A DNA stretch of 64,000 bases from Pogona vitticeps (taxonomy: Eukaryota; Chordata; Lepidosauria; Squamata; Agamidae): the NCBI RefSeq assembly GCF_051106095.1, contig NC_135783.1:204024472-204088471 (forward strand), read 5' to 3'. The first letter of the stretch is position 1, and every line of letters starts with the position of its first letter. Under the pieces are notes generated by a model. It made no database searches. It was not told the DNA's origin and was given only the letters and a program-made list of their open reading frames with translations. Below, piece by piece: positions 12,801-24,800 of the stretch. The translations under genes were made by a program, and so were the position numbers.

Positions 12801-15800
12801 AATAATTTCATTCATGTCTATCAGTTTAGTGTGGAAGTCAGTTCAAGAAAGCAAAGGATGTAATGAGATGAATGGAGTTGTTCAGATGTAGAAAATAGGA
12901 AAATGGTGTTTGCCAGTCCAATAGGACACCCTACTGGTAATCATAACAGTATATTTTAACATTGATTTAGAATCCCGAGCCCTGTTGGTGTAAGAGCTTA
13001 GAACTGCAGGTTATTGGAGGTCAAGAGATAAGAAAAACCAACAGTTAAAAAAAATCAAAACCATAATAATGAAATTGCTGACCCCTAGAGCCAAAAGACT
13101 ACAAGTACTACAAAGAATGTTCTATTTAAAAAAAACTTACAGGACTTTCAGGACCTGAGAACATGTAAATCCTGGAGATAAGAATGTTTACAGAAAGAGA
13201 GGATGTGAAAACAATTTAAATAGTTATAAATATGGAGTGATACAATTCATAAAAGCAGGGCATTCATTCATCATAAAGTGTCTCCACACTGCTGTAGTAC
13301 AGCGGCTGTATACACACCCCAGATATCAACAACCACCATGTAGCAAAGCAGCTGGATACAGAGGCAACTCACAAACATGATGGATTTTGTTCCATAGACT
13401 TTAACTGGGTTGGCTGGGATCAGCACTTAAAACATTTTTCTGTATGTGTCTAATAATGTGCTTAGAATCTGAAAAAGTTGTGTTCTTTAATATATTTTAA
13501 CTTTCAACATCTTCCTTTTTAATATGCTTTTCAAGTACTGTACAACTAAAGATAAAGTTACAATGTTTTTACTTTTCACTAATGTTTGATAGAAGTATTC
13601 TCTTTTGCTGTTTAAATGTGCTCTGAGGCAACCTGTTTTGGCGGGAAAAAGCTGAGGCAAAACTGAGTGAAATAGCAGTGATCTAGCTTGTCTGCTGAGA
13701 GGCCTAGCAGAGGGGGTGGACTCTGGCTGGCTACAGTTGCAAGTTAGTGCTGAAGAACAGCAGCAATCTATAGAAGGCTGGTTCTGAGGCAAAAGAGAAA
13801 AAAAAAGTGGTCGCTTTATTTTGAGGCTTGACTTTTGAAAGCAGCCTGTTCTGGGGGGGGATTATGCCCTTGACTCGAAGCCAAATGGCAGAAATGGGTG
13901 AAGTGAAAGACCCCCAGTTAGACCAAGGTTCTGAGGATGAATTTGGCTCAGTGCAGGGTGACAGCACGGGAGAACAGAACCCAGAACTCAGAAAAATGCT
14001 CATAGCCCAACAGCATGACCTGAGGGTGAGGGAAATAGAGGCCAGAGAAAGAGCTGAAATCAGTCAGGCAGAGGCAGATGCCAGGAAAAGGGAAATAGCC
14101 ATGAGGATGAAAGAGATGGAACTGAAACACCAAATTAGAATGGTACAATTAGAAGTGGATTTCCTAAATAAGTTTATTAACAATTTATCAGTTGAAGAAA
14201 TGTCAAAGAAAGAAAAGTATGAGGCTCAGGTCAGACAAAGTGAGCAAGATCTTGAAAAATATAATCAGCAAAAAGACATTAAATTAAAAGAAATCAGAGA
14301 TAAGACTGAAGAAAAAGTAAAAGAGATAAAAGCTAGGGCTGAGGAAGAACTTTTACAGATCAGGGCTGAGTCTGAGGCTAAGCAAAAGGAGCTGGATTTG
14401 AGAATAAAAGAGAAGGAATTGCAGCTAGAAAAGAAACCAAAAGAAGGCACACAGGTTAAGGCACAACATCAAAACCTGAATTATTCTGAAGAAAACATGA
14501 GGGAAACATGGGACCCTAAGTACTCCAAAGGGTTAGTTCAGAGCCCGCCAAAAATGGGCGGCCATTTTGTTGATAAAACTTCTGGGCAGAGCCAGTCCAG
14601 GAACCAGATTTTGGAGGGAAAACTAAAACCAGATGAGAAAGACTCCAAGTACAGCAGAAAATGTTATTTCTGTCAGGGAAAGGGCCATCTAATCTCAGAG
14701 TGTGAGAAATGGAAGCAGATAAAGGGAAATTTGCCTCATGATTTGAGTGGAACCAAGCCAAAAGCTGTGTTCTGTGTCCAGACAGAGCAAAGCTCCTTGC
14801 CACTGAGGGAGCCTGTTGCCATGGCTACTCAATCTGGAACAGTTACATCTGCTGATCAGGCTGAGGAAAATGGTCCTCTTGTGGAGGTCAAGCGCTGCTT
14901 GCTCGTGAGAACAGATTCGCAGTTGTTTGAAACCGCAGGGGTGGACGTAGGAATCCTTGACCATCAGTATAGGGGGCTAAGGGATACTTGTTCCCAGGTG
15001 ACCCTGTGCCATCCAGATATTATTCCTAGGGAGTATATAATCCCGAATGAGAGCCTAAAGGTGGCAGGGATTGAGGGACAGGTGATCTCGCTGCCAGTAG
15101 CGGAGGTACCTGTAAGTTTTCAAGGCTGGAGGGGAGTTTGGCGGCTAGCGATTTCATCGACTCTGCCAGCAGCCGTGCTCGTGGGAAATGACCTGGCTGA
15201 ACATGTGAAACGGGTGCTAGTGATTACACGCTCACAAGCCACCACGGGGACAGTTCAGGGGGGTACTGATGAGCCCGAGACGGAAGCAGGGGGGGAGTGC
15301 CGAAGCTGTGGTGGAAACCTTAACCACAGACAGCAGATTTGGCCAAGAGCAAAAGGCAGACGCCACTCTCCAAAAGTGTTTTGAACAGGTGACAGACGCC
15401 CAGCTAACACCTGAAACCCCAGTGAGATTTCTAGAGAAAAAGGGGATTTTATATAGAGAGACCCTGAGGAATATCTCAAAAGGGGGAGATGGGATCAGAA
15501 GTCAGCTGGTGGTACCTGAAAAGTATCGCCCCATGATCTTACAAAGGGGGCACTCTGACATGTTTGCTGCGCACTTAGGGGTGAACAAAACACAGCAGAG
15601 AATCACACAGAATTTTTACTGGCCTGACATAGGGAAGCAGATCAGGGAGTTCTGTAAACAATGTGATGTGTGTCAAAGGCAGGGGAATAACCGTGACAGG
15701 ACCAAAGCGAAGTTGTGCCCTTTGCCTGTGATTGACACTCCGTTCAAATGTATAGGGGTGGATATTGTGGGACCTTTGCCCAAGGCCACAAAGAGGGGGA

Positions 15801-18800
15801 ACAGGTTCATTCTCACCATTGTGGACCATGCCACGAGGTACCCTGAAGCCATTCCCTTGACTAACATTGAAACTAACACAGTGGCAGATGCCTTGGTGGG
15901 GTATATGTCCAGGATGGGATTTGCCTCAGAAATAATCACAGATTTGGGCGCATCGTTTACATCGAAGCTCATGAAACGGTTATGGCAAATCTGTGGAATT
16001 AAACACAAGGAAACCACTGCCTATCACCCTGAAAGTAATGGGTTAACGGAAAAGTTCAATGGGACTCTGATGCGCATGATTAGGGCTTACTTGGCAGAGA
16101 ATCCAAACAATTGGGACCAGAAGCTGCAATCCCTTTTGTTTGCTTATCGATCAGTGCCACAAGCCAGTACCGGGTTCAGTCCGTTTGAACTTTTATTTGG
16201 GAGAAGGGTGAAAGGGCCACTCGATTTGATCAAACAAAATTGGGAGCAGATCACCCAGGATGACCCACAAGATGTGGTGACATACATAGACACCTTGATG
16301 AATGACCTAAAGAGAAACCTAGAGCTAGCAGCAGAAAACCTGCAAGCTCAGAAGGTCAGACAGAAAACATGGTATGACCACAAAGCCAGGGAGAGGCACT
16401 TTAACCCAGGGGAGGAAGTGCTTTGGCCTAGGCTCTGCAAAGAGAACAAACTGCAGCTGGGTAGCCCAGAAATAAAAGACTTGGGTCACATAGTAGGGGG
16501 AGGAGTGATAAAACCCCTAGAGGCCAAGATAGAAGCAGTTCGTGATTGGCCCAGGCCCAACACCAAGAAAAAAGTCAAATCATTTCTTGGGTTGGTGGGC
16601 TACTACAGAAAGTTCATCCCGAGGTTTAGCGAGATTGCGGCTCCGCTGACCGATCTGATGAGGAAGAAGACTGATGACCACATCCCGTGGACCAGCGACT
16701 GTGAGGAGGCGTTCCAGAGGTTGAAGGAGGCCCTCATCAACTATCCAGTGCTGCGTGCTCCAGACTTCGACCGGGAGTTCATCATCTACACCGATGCGTC
16801 TAACAGCGGGGTAGGAGCAGTTCTTTGCCAGGAGGATGAAAATGGTGACCAGCATCCAGTGTCCTACCTGAGTAGGAAACTCCAGAAAGGTGAGAGACAT
16901 TTGGCAACCGTGGAAAAGGAGTGCCTGGCCATAGTCTACGCGATCCAGAAGGCCAAGCCTTACATCTGGGGAAGACATTTTACTCTGTGCACTGACCATT
17001 CACCACGGCAATGGTTAAAGACGATGAAAACCCACAATAGCAAACTTATGAGGTGGGCTTTAAACCTGCAAGACTATGACTTAGAAGTGAAGGTGGTCAG
17101 AGGGTCAGTGAACTGTGTTGCTGACGCCTTGTCAAGAAGACCCGAAGAATGAAGACGGCGAAAGAAACATGGACTATGTATATATTTTGGTGATCAAAAG
17201 ATTAAATGTACTTGTTTATTAAACATGCTTGGTTTGTATCAATAAAGGTAACTTGATGTATTGTAAATGGTAAATGTTTAAATGCCTAATTGATATGTTT
17301 ATCCTAGAGTAAGTATGGTATTGTATGTTATTATATGACTGTTTTTGTATGTTTTGGGTCCAGGTTGTTTTTTGGTGAAAAGCACCTTAGCTTTCCCCCT
17401 ACAAAACAACTTATAAAGAGGGGAGGTGTTACATACAGCACTGATGTTACCTGTCTGTCATGGGTTGGAGGGAAAGTTCCATCCTATGGGGAGTGGAAGG
17501 CGGGACATCAGGAGGAGGGGCTGTACTGTATATATATGTGAAGCCTGTGGGGAGAAGCTGGAGGAGAGCTGAGAGAAGAAGCTGGTGTGGGAGTCTGTGT
17601 GTCAGTCAGTACCAACCTGATAGGTTCAGGTGTCTGTAGGGTTAGCCAGAACTGATAGGTTCAGGGTCTGTGCTTTATTGAAAGGTGTTCTGTGTGAACC
17701 AAACTGGTGTATGTGTGATTGAGACTAAGCCACGTTACTGTATCTTATTCACTTGATCATTTTATTTTCCCTGTGTGTTCTTTAAATAAACCTTATTCCT
17801 TTGTTTGTTGAAAATCCATTCCTGGTCTGTGTGACTTCTTATAGGGAATGGTTGGTGGCAGCTTAGTGAAACTGTGGCATATCCCAGTAGGTCTGGGGTT
17901 GTCACAGTCTGTTGTTAAACAGAAGTGCTCAGCTGCATAGTTGGTTTATCATATGGCTTTATTCCAAATTTCACAATTACCAAGTTCATAATTACCAAAA
18001 ACTGCCAGCAGCAGAATGCCTTTACACTGCAAACAACACTGTTTTTAGTTGTAAATGAACAAGATTAAGTGGGTAGGAATCCATAACACAGTTTAGGTAA
18101 AATATTTGGTGCCCAGATTCTTATTGTAATCTCATAACATAAACCAGTGTGACTACAGGTTGGTTCTGCCAGGGACGGTTCCGTTGACAGCGCGGGAAAA
18201 AGGACAGGAGGCTGTTCTTCTTTTCGAACAGAATCAGTTTTATTTGTAAACAAACTCAACTCAGCTGGCTCAAATGGATCCATTAAACTCAACTCGGGTA
18301 ACAACTTATAACTTCGAACTCTTGTGATTGTTTCTTTATCTTTCCTTCTTACAGGGAGGCTGGACCAAATCGCTCCCTGTCGGTCATAGGAAGGATCAGA
18401 GTGGTCCGCACCACGCAAACTGTCCCACAACATGGGTGTGGCGCCCGGTCCCCCTCCCGCGGGCTCTGAAGCAAAGAGGGACTGGGACGGATCACCCGCC
18501 TCCCCCCATGCTGACTGCGTGGGTACACCACCACAGTCCATTCCAAGGGGTCTACCTCCTGACCGCGCACGACGAACTCTGGAGGTCCCGGCAACAATCC
18601 TCCATCCACTTGCAGATTCGGAAACTCTTTGAGCAGCTTCAGAAAACTTTCATGTCCCATGCTCCATTCCGTCTGAGCCAATCTATCTTTCTTATCGGCT
18701 GGCTCACTCTTCACCACTCTGAAACTTCCCGCCTTTTCGCCCTCTTTTATATCCTCCCTTACAATTAAATCAAGCTCCTCCCCTCTCTCATCAGCCAAAC

Positions 18801-21800
18801 ACACTCCTCTATGCTCCTGCACTTCCCCGTCATCTTGTTCCACCTCTACTAGCATCCCCTCCACACATCCTGTGCCTCCTTCTGCTCCCTTGACAGAGGA
18901 GGACAGCTCACTCCCTTTCTCTCCTTCACAGCCAGAAATGGTCTAATGGGTGTGTGCAATCATTCTAGCTGCCTGCCATGATCTCAGATTTACTGCTGTT
19001 ACACATTCAGTTTCACACTTGGTTGTGCAGCAGTCAGAAAACTGCAAAAACTAATTGTACAATTCCCTTTACAAACATTTGTGCTTCACAATAAGATTCT
19101 GGCCGTTATCGAAAGGAACTTCTATTAATCAAATCTTTTCTTCCTGATTTAAATGATTCAAATCACCTGCCGACCCTTTAATGAAGTAATTCTGTATAGA
19201 ATGCAATATTTCTGATTAACTATCCAATTATAGAAATGTAAGAGCTATTTCGGTGCTGGGTATTAAAATATTTACAAACAGATTCACAGAATCATAACAA
19301 TCTTGGAACTACAGAACTGGAAAGCACTCTATGGATCATCAAGTCCAGCCCCTGTCAAGGGTGCACAGTGGGTAATCAAACTCCCAACATTTGGCTCCAC
19401 AATCCAATACCTAAACCCACTAAACAATAACAGAAAAAAAGTTAACACAAGCTAAGACCTTATTTTATATATAACACCTAAATGAAGTCCATGCGTATGG
19501 CAACAACTATAAATTAAAAATTAAACTAAAAAAACTGCTTGGATTTATACTACTTAGAAGCACCAAACAGCCATTGTAAGCCTAAACAAAATTCCAGATG
19601 TGTCCAGGCAAAGAACTAAACAAAATCATTTTGAAAACTACTGATTTAAAGCTGAAATGTACTCAGATAAAAGTATCAAACATTTTAGCTTAAAAAGAGA
19701 TTGTGTTTTAGTTTTAAGGAAACACAGGTTTACTGAAAACAGCTTAGTGCAACAGATGACGCAACAGGATGATATTTAAGAGACATTGCATAGGGCAGAA
19801 ATCAATAATTTCAATAACATGCAAAAAAAGCAGTGTATAATGCAGCCTCCAGGAAAGTGACAGGCAGAACAACACTTGGACTTCACTACACAATACACTA
19901 GGAATTCATTCTATAGCAAAAGTTTCAAGAAACCTGATCCTTTACAGAGCTTTTAGTTTGTTTAGCTGCAGGAGAGGAAAGGACAGCTGTTTTGCTCTGA
20001 TGGAAATCTTCGTCTTCAAAACAGATAAAGGATTATCTTCACTAATACAGTCTTGAGAGAACTACTGAACAATTACTCAGGCACTCACAAGGGTCAACGG
20101 TGCCAAGGAAAAAATGGAAAATGAATGAGGGTGAGGAGAAGGCGGAATGACAACAATGGTGACGTTCCTATTCAGCATATAATAATCAAACTAAGATCTT
20201 AAGCAGTCTAGAAACTAGTTTGAGGTACCAAGATTTTTTGTTGGTTTAATGTTACATAAACACTCAGATAATTTCACCTTCCTCCCACCACTTCCATGAC
20301 CAAAAAAGGAAGGGTTTTATCATTTCATTTTGATGCCCTCTTGTCAGAAGGAGGGCTTCCAGTCAGTGGAGCAGAAGGATAGGCAATCTGCCAAAGTGAG
20401 GAACTTGGGAAATAATTAGAACTACAGTAAAAAGCAAAGCAAAGTGTGCTGCTTATATACCGCCCCATAGTACTTCAAGCACTCTCTGCGCGGTTTACAA
20501 GTTAATTATGCAGGCTACACATTGCCCCCCCCAGCGAGCTGGGCACTTATTTTATCAACCTCGGAAGGATAGAAGGCTGAGTCAACATTGAGCTGGCTAC
20601 CGGGGATTTGAACCCCAGGTCGTGAGCACACTTTTGGCTGCAGGACAGCAGTTTAACCACTGCGCCACGAGGCTCAGTAATTAACACCTTTCCTGCATGA
20701 TCAGCACTGTTTACTGTTTTAATAAAATATGCTAATTAACATACAGCTGTTAGAAATGAACATTTAGCTCTCAAGAATATCAATGGACTGGATAAACCTG
20801 CTTCTGCAAAGTGAGGGTTTACATGATTAAATTATCCTCCATACAAAACTTCCCTCAGCATAAAAAAAACTGACAGGTAGAAAGTTGTTTTTCAACCCAG
20901 AGCACCCCACCATGTGAACACCAACTTGCAATTAGAGACAGCAGAGAAACCCACTGATTCATCAGCTGTTGTTAGGATTTCATCAGTCTGGGTTCTTTTA
21001 GATCAGTGGTTCCCAACCTTAGGTAACCCAGGTGTTCCTAGACTGCAGTTCTCAAAAGCCTTCACCACCAGCTGTGCTGGCTGGGGTTTCTGGGAACTGC
21101 AGTCCAAGAACACCTGAGTTATCGAAGGTTGAGAACCACTGGTCTACATAAATTAAGGCAGTACTGCACAAGCCAGCAAACATCCCTATTGAACTCTGTC
21201 CTATTTTCTTCCAGAATGCCATACTGACTCACCAAGAGATATGATTGCTTCTATTCTAGAGGAATATACGATACACCTGAAAATGTAGCTATGAGCTGCC
21301 ACCACACCACCACAAATGAAAACAATGTCCCAGAAGTTCTCCAGACCTATCTCATTGTCACTAGTGAGAGAAAATGTTGCACGCATTCAAGGAAAAGCAT
21401 AACATGTAATATTCATATTATATCAATAATGTCCAAAAGGCACCTCACAACCTGGTCACAACAACTTTGCAAACAGATCAGAAATCACTGTCTTTTGTAA
21501 ACTATGATAACTGTATTTGTTAAAATCTTGTTGCCTAGCATAATAAGGCACAATAAAGTAGTCCAACTGAAAGAGGGAGAATTTGGTGAGTAAACCCCTC
21601 TGTGTTCCATTGATTCAAACTGGACTATTCAAGTTGCAACAATACACTTGTTGTTATTATTTACAGTGGGGTCTCGACTTACGAACTTAATCCGTATTGG
21701 AAGGCAGTTTGTAGGTCGAATCTGCATTTCCCATAGGAATGCATTGAAAACCATTTAATCCGTATCTGCTCTTTTCCGTCCATAGAAACTAATGGGAAGC

Positions 21801-24800
21801 TGCTATTCTGCCTTCTACCACTAGAGGGGGATATTTTTCTTTTTTTTCCTTAGGTCAAGAAACGTTCAGGAAAGGAGGGGGGAGGCAGGGAACAGTTTGT
21901 AAAGCACTTTTGAAACCTTTTTTTTCAACAATGCCAATTTTAAAGCATGTTTTAAATCATGTTGTGCTGATTTTTTCAGGACAAAGACACACAGGCGAGT
22001 CTGGAACTCACACCTCAGCCTTTTCAGGTGCTGAGCAAGCCTCAGGAAGCCTCTTCAGAGCCAGCCGATCAGCTGCTAAGCGGGGAGAGGAGGGGGCAGG
22101 AGGAGAGAAAAGCACAAAATGGCTGCCAGGCTCCCTTCTGGGTGTCAGCTTTTATCTGTTTGCTGCTCTTTTTCCTGCAGTTCAGGGGCTACCAAGGCCT
22201 GGTAAGTGACTTTCTTTTATTTATTTTTAAGTTTCTGACCCCCTTTTCCCCTCCAGAAGCCTCTAATGGGAGGGAGGGGGCACTTTTTTCCTGTTCGTAA
22301 CTCGAGGGAAGTTCGTATGTCAAGTCCTTATTTCCCTATCGAGCGGGTTCGTAAGTTGAATTGTTCACAAGTAGGGTCATTCGTAAGTTGAGACCCCACT
22401 GTAGTCATTAAGTCGTGTCCGACTCTTCGTGAGCCCATGGACCAGAGCACACCAGGCTCTCCTGTCCTCCACTGCCTCCCAGAGTTGGGTGAAATTCATG
22501 TTGGTTTTCATGGCCGGGATCTAATGGTTGTTGTGGGTTTTTCGGGTTCTTTGGCCATGTTCTGAAAGTTGTTCTTCCTAACGTTTCGCCAGTCTCTGTG
22601 CCCAGCATCTTCAGAGGACAGCACTCTGTGCTCTGGTGTAGTTTGCTTGGGAGTGGAGTATTTATGGCTGTGAGATAGGCTGTTGTCTTTTTTGGGAGAT
22701 GGGTGATTAGTGTGTCTTGTTGTGGGTGTATTGTTATGATAAGGAGCAGAGATTATCTGTCACTGTAATTTATGGGTGTCTGTAGCGAACAGCCCTGCCT
22801 TCACCCGTCCGTCACAGCAGAACAGTGGAGAAGGAGCCAATGAGAGGACAGAAGGCGGAGCCAAGGGGGGAGGTGTTAGATATAAAGGCTGGTGGATGCT
22901 GTCAGAGAGAGGTTCTGGGACAGAAAGACTATGTGAAACTTAAAAGTGAACTAAGAGTGAGTTAGAGATCTGTAAGAACGAAGAATGGAATAGAGGGTTA
23001 AAAGAAGTTAAAGTTATAGCAGATGTGATTCAAGTATAAGTGATTAGCAGCCTCTGATTTACCTGTTGAAAATTAATCAAATGTTAACTTCCCTGATCGA
23101 ATAAAAGACTTGAGTTTTAAAAGCACACTTATCTCTATGATTAAATGGTATTAAAGCAGCAATACCTGGTGGCAGCGAAGAAAGAAGAAGGGCGAGAACC
23201 TCGTGAAGACCTCGGGGGATAGGGGCTTCGGAGGAGATTGCCACAGTGTCATTAGCTAGTCTTTTGTGTGTACAGTACTGATCTCTGGTCCTTGTGGCTG
23301 CGTAGAGTTCGTTGACCTTTTGCATGTTCTATTCTTCAGAGCTGGGAGTCAAGTTTTGTTGAGTTTCAAATTTTCCTCTTTTTTGTTGAGGTTTTGCTGG
23401 TGCTTGTGGATTTCAATGGCTTCCCTGTGCAGTCTGATGTAATGATTGCTGGTGTTGTCCAGTATTTCAGTATTTTGAAATAGAATTTCATGTCCAGCTT
23501 GTTTTAGGGCACGTTCAGCTACTGCAGATTTTTCTGGTTGTTTTAGTCTGCAGTCTCTCTCATGTTCTTTAATTCTGGTGTGGATACTTCGTTTTGTGGT
23601 TCCAATATATACCTGTCCACAACTGCACGGTATCCGGTATTCTCCTGCAGTGGTGAGGTGGTCCCTTCTGTCCTTTGCTGACCATAACCTTTGTTGTATT
23701 TTTGTGGTGGGCTTGAATACTGTTTGTAGGCTGTGTTTTTTCAAAAGTTTCCCCATGAGCAGCGATGGCGAAACAATGGCACGGCTGGGATGCGGAGCCC
23801 TTTCTGCTGTCACGCCAGCCATAGGATGCCAGATTGCTACTCCCCACCCCCGCGTAGCCAAACCTGAGAAGGCGGGTGCAGCCGCAGTTCTGATGCTTTG
23901 GCAGGCGGATCCAGAGCAGCTGGTGCTGGCAGCGGATCCGGAGTGGGGTTTTGAGGCACATCCGTGCCGGGATTCCCCCTTCCGCTGCCGCCACTTACAG
24001 TTCTGCTGCCACCACTGCGGTGGCACACCACCCACTGTTGTTGTTGTTTTCCCCAGTTTGGGCATGCGAGGCCAAACGGTTCATCACCACTGGTATAGAG
24101 CTTCTCCTTCTTTGGCTGCAGAGAACATAATCAATCTGATTTCGGTATTGCCCATCTGGTGATGTCGATGTGTAGAGTTGCCTCTTGTGTTCTTGGACAA
24201 GAGTGCTTGTTCTCTTGACAAAACTCTATTAGCCTTTGCCCTGCTTCGTTTTGAACTCCAAGGCCAAACTTCCCTGTTGTTGCTTTTATCTCTTGACTCC
24301 CCCCTTTAGAATTCCAGTCCCCTATAATGACAAGAATATCTTTCTTTGGTGTCAGTTCTAGAAGTTGTTGTAAGTCTTCATAGAATTGATCAATTTCAGC
24401 CTCTTCAGCATCGGTGGTTGGTGCATAAACTTGGATTCCTGAGATGTTGAAAGGTCTGCTTTGGATTTGTATTGAAATCATTCTATCATTTTGAGACTGT
24501 ATCCCAGTACAGCTTTTCCCACTCTTGTTGACTATGAAGGCTACTCCATTTCTTCTCACGGGATTTTTGCCCACAATAGTAGATATGATAATCGTCTGAA
24601 CTGAATTCGCCCATTCCCGTCCATTTTAGTTCACTGACGCCCAGGATGTCAATGTTTATTCTTGCCATCTCCTGTTTGACCACATCCAGCTTACCAAGGT
24701 TCATAGATCTTACATTCCAGGTTCCTATGCAGTATTTTTCTTTGCAGCATCGGACTTTCCTTTCACTTCCAGGTATGTCCGCAGCTGAGTGTCCTTTCGG

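Larger units (their letters stand above)
13640..17906 (+). mobile_element. Ty3/gypsy-class LTR element fossil, Gmr1-like order, broken
   Basis: A leader of about 200 bp precedes a gag-like frame (from about 13828). Integrase, then reverse-transcriptase thumb/connection sequence and RNase H, follow to 17152, and one LTR lies at 17427-17906. Integrase lying upstream of the RT/RNase H part is the order known for Gmr1-type Ty3/gypsy elements of vertebrates. Only one LTR is recognised and not every expected part is present, so the copy is broken (roughly two or more breaks). Long open stretches suggest modest age. It sits in UBR3 intron 1 in the opposite direction. Confidence 0.85.

Noticed and set aside
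14265-14450. Ser-rich minus-strand frame
   Set aside because: Antisense of the charged coiled-coil part of the gag-like region.
15673-16999. Minus-strand frames of 114 and 139 codons
   Set aside because: Shadows of the gypsy-class pol region on the other strand.
20640-20675. Possible tRNA gene
   Set aside because: The A and B boxes belong to a SINE: the tRNA-like part runs into a SINE body and a LINE-like tail and has no complete acceptor stem.
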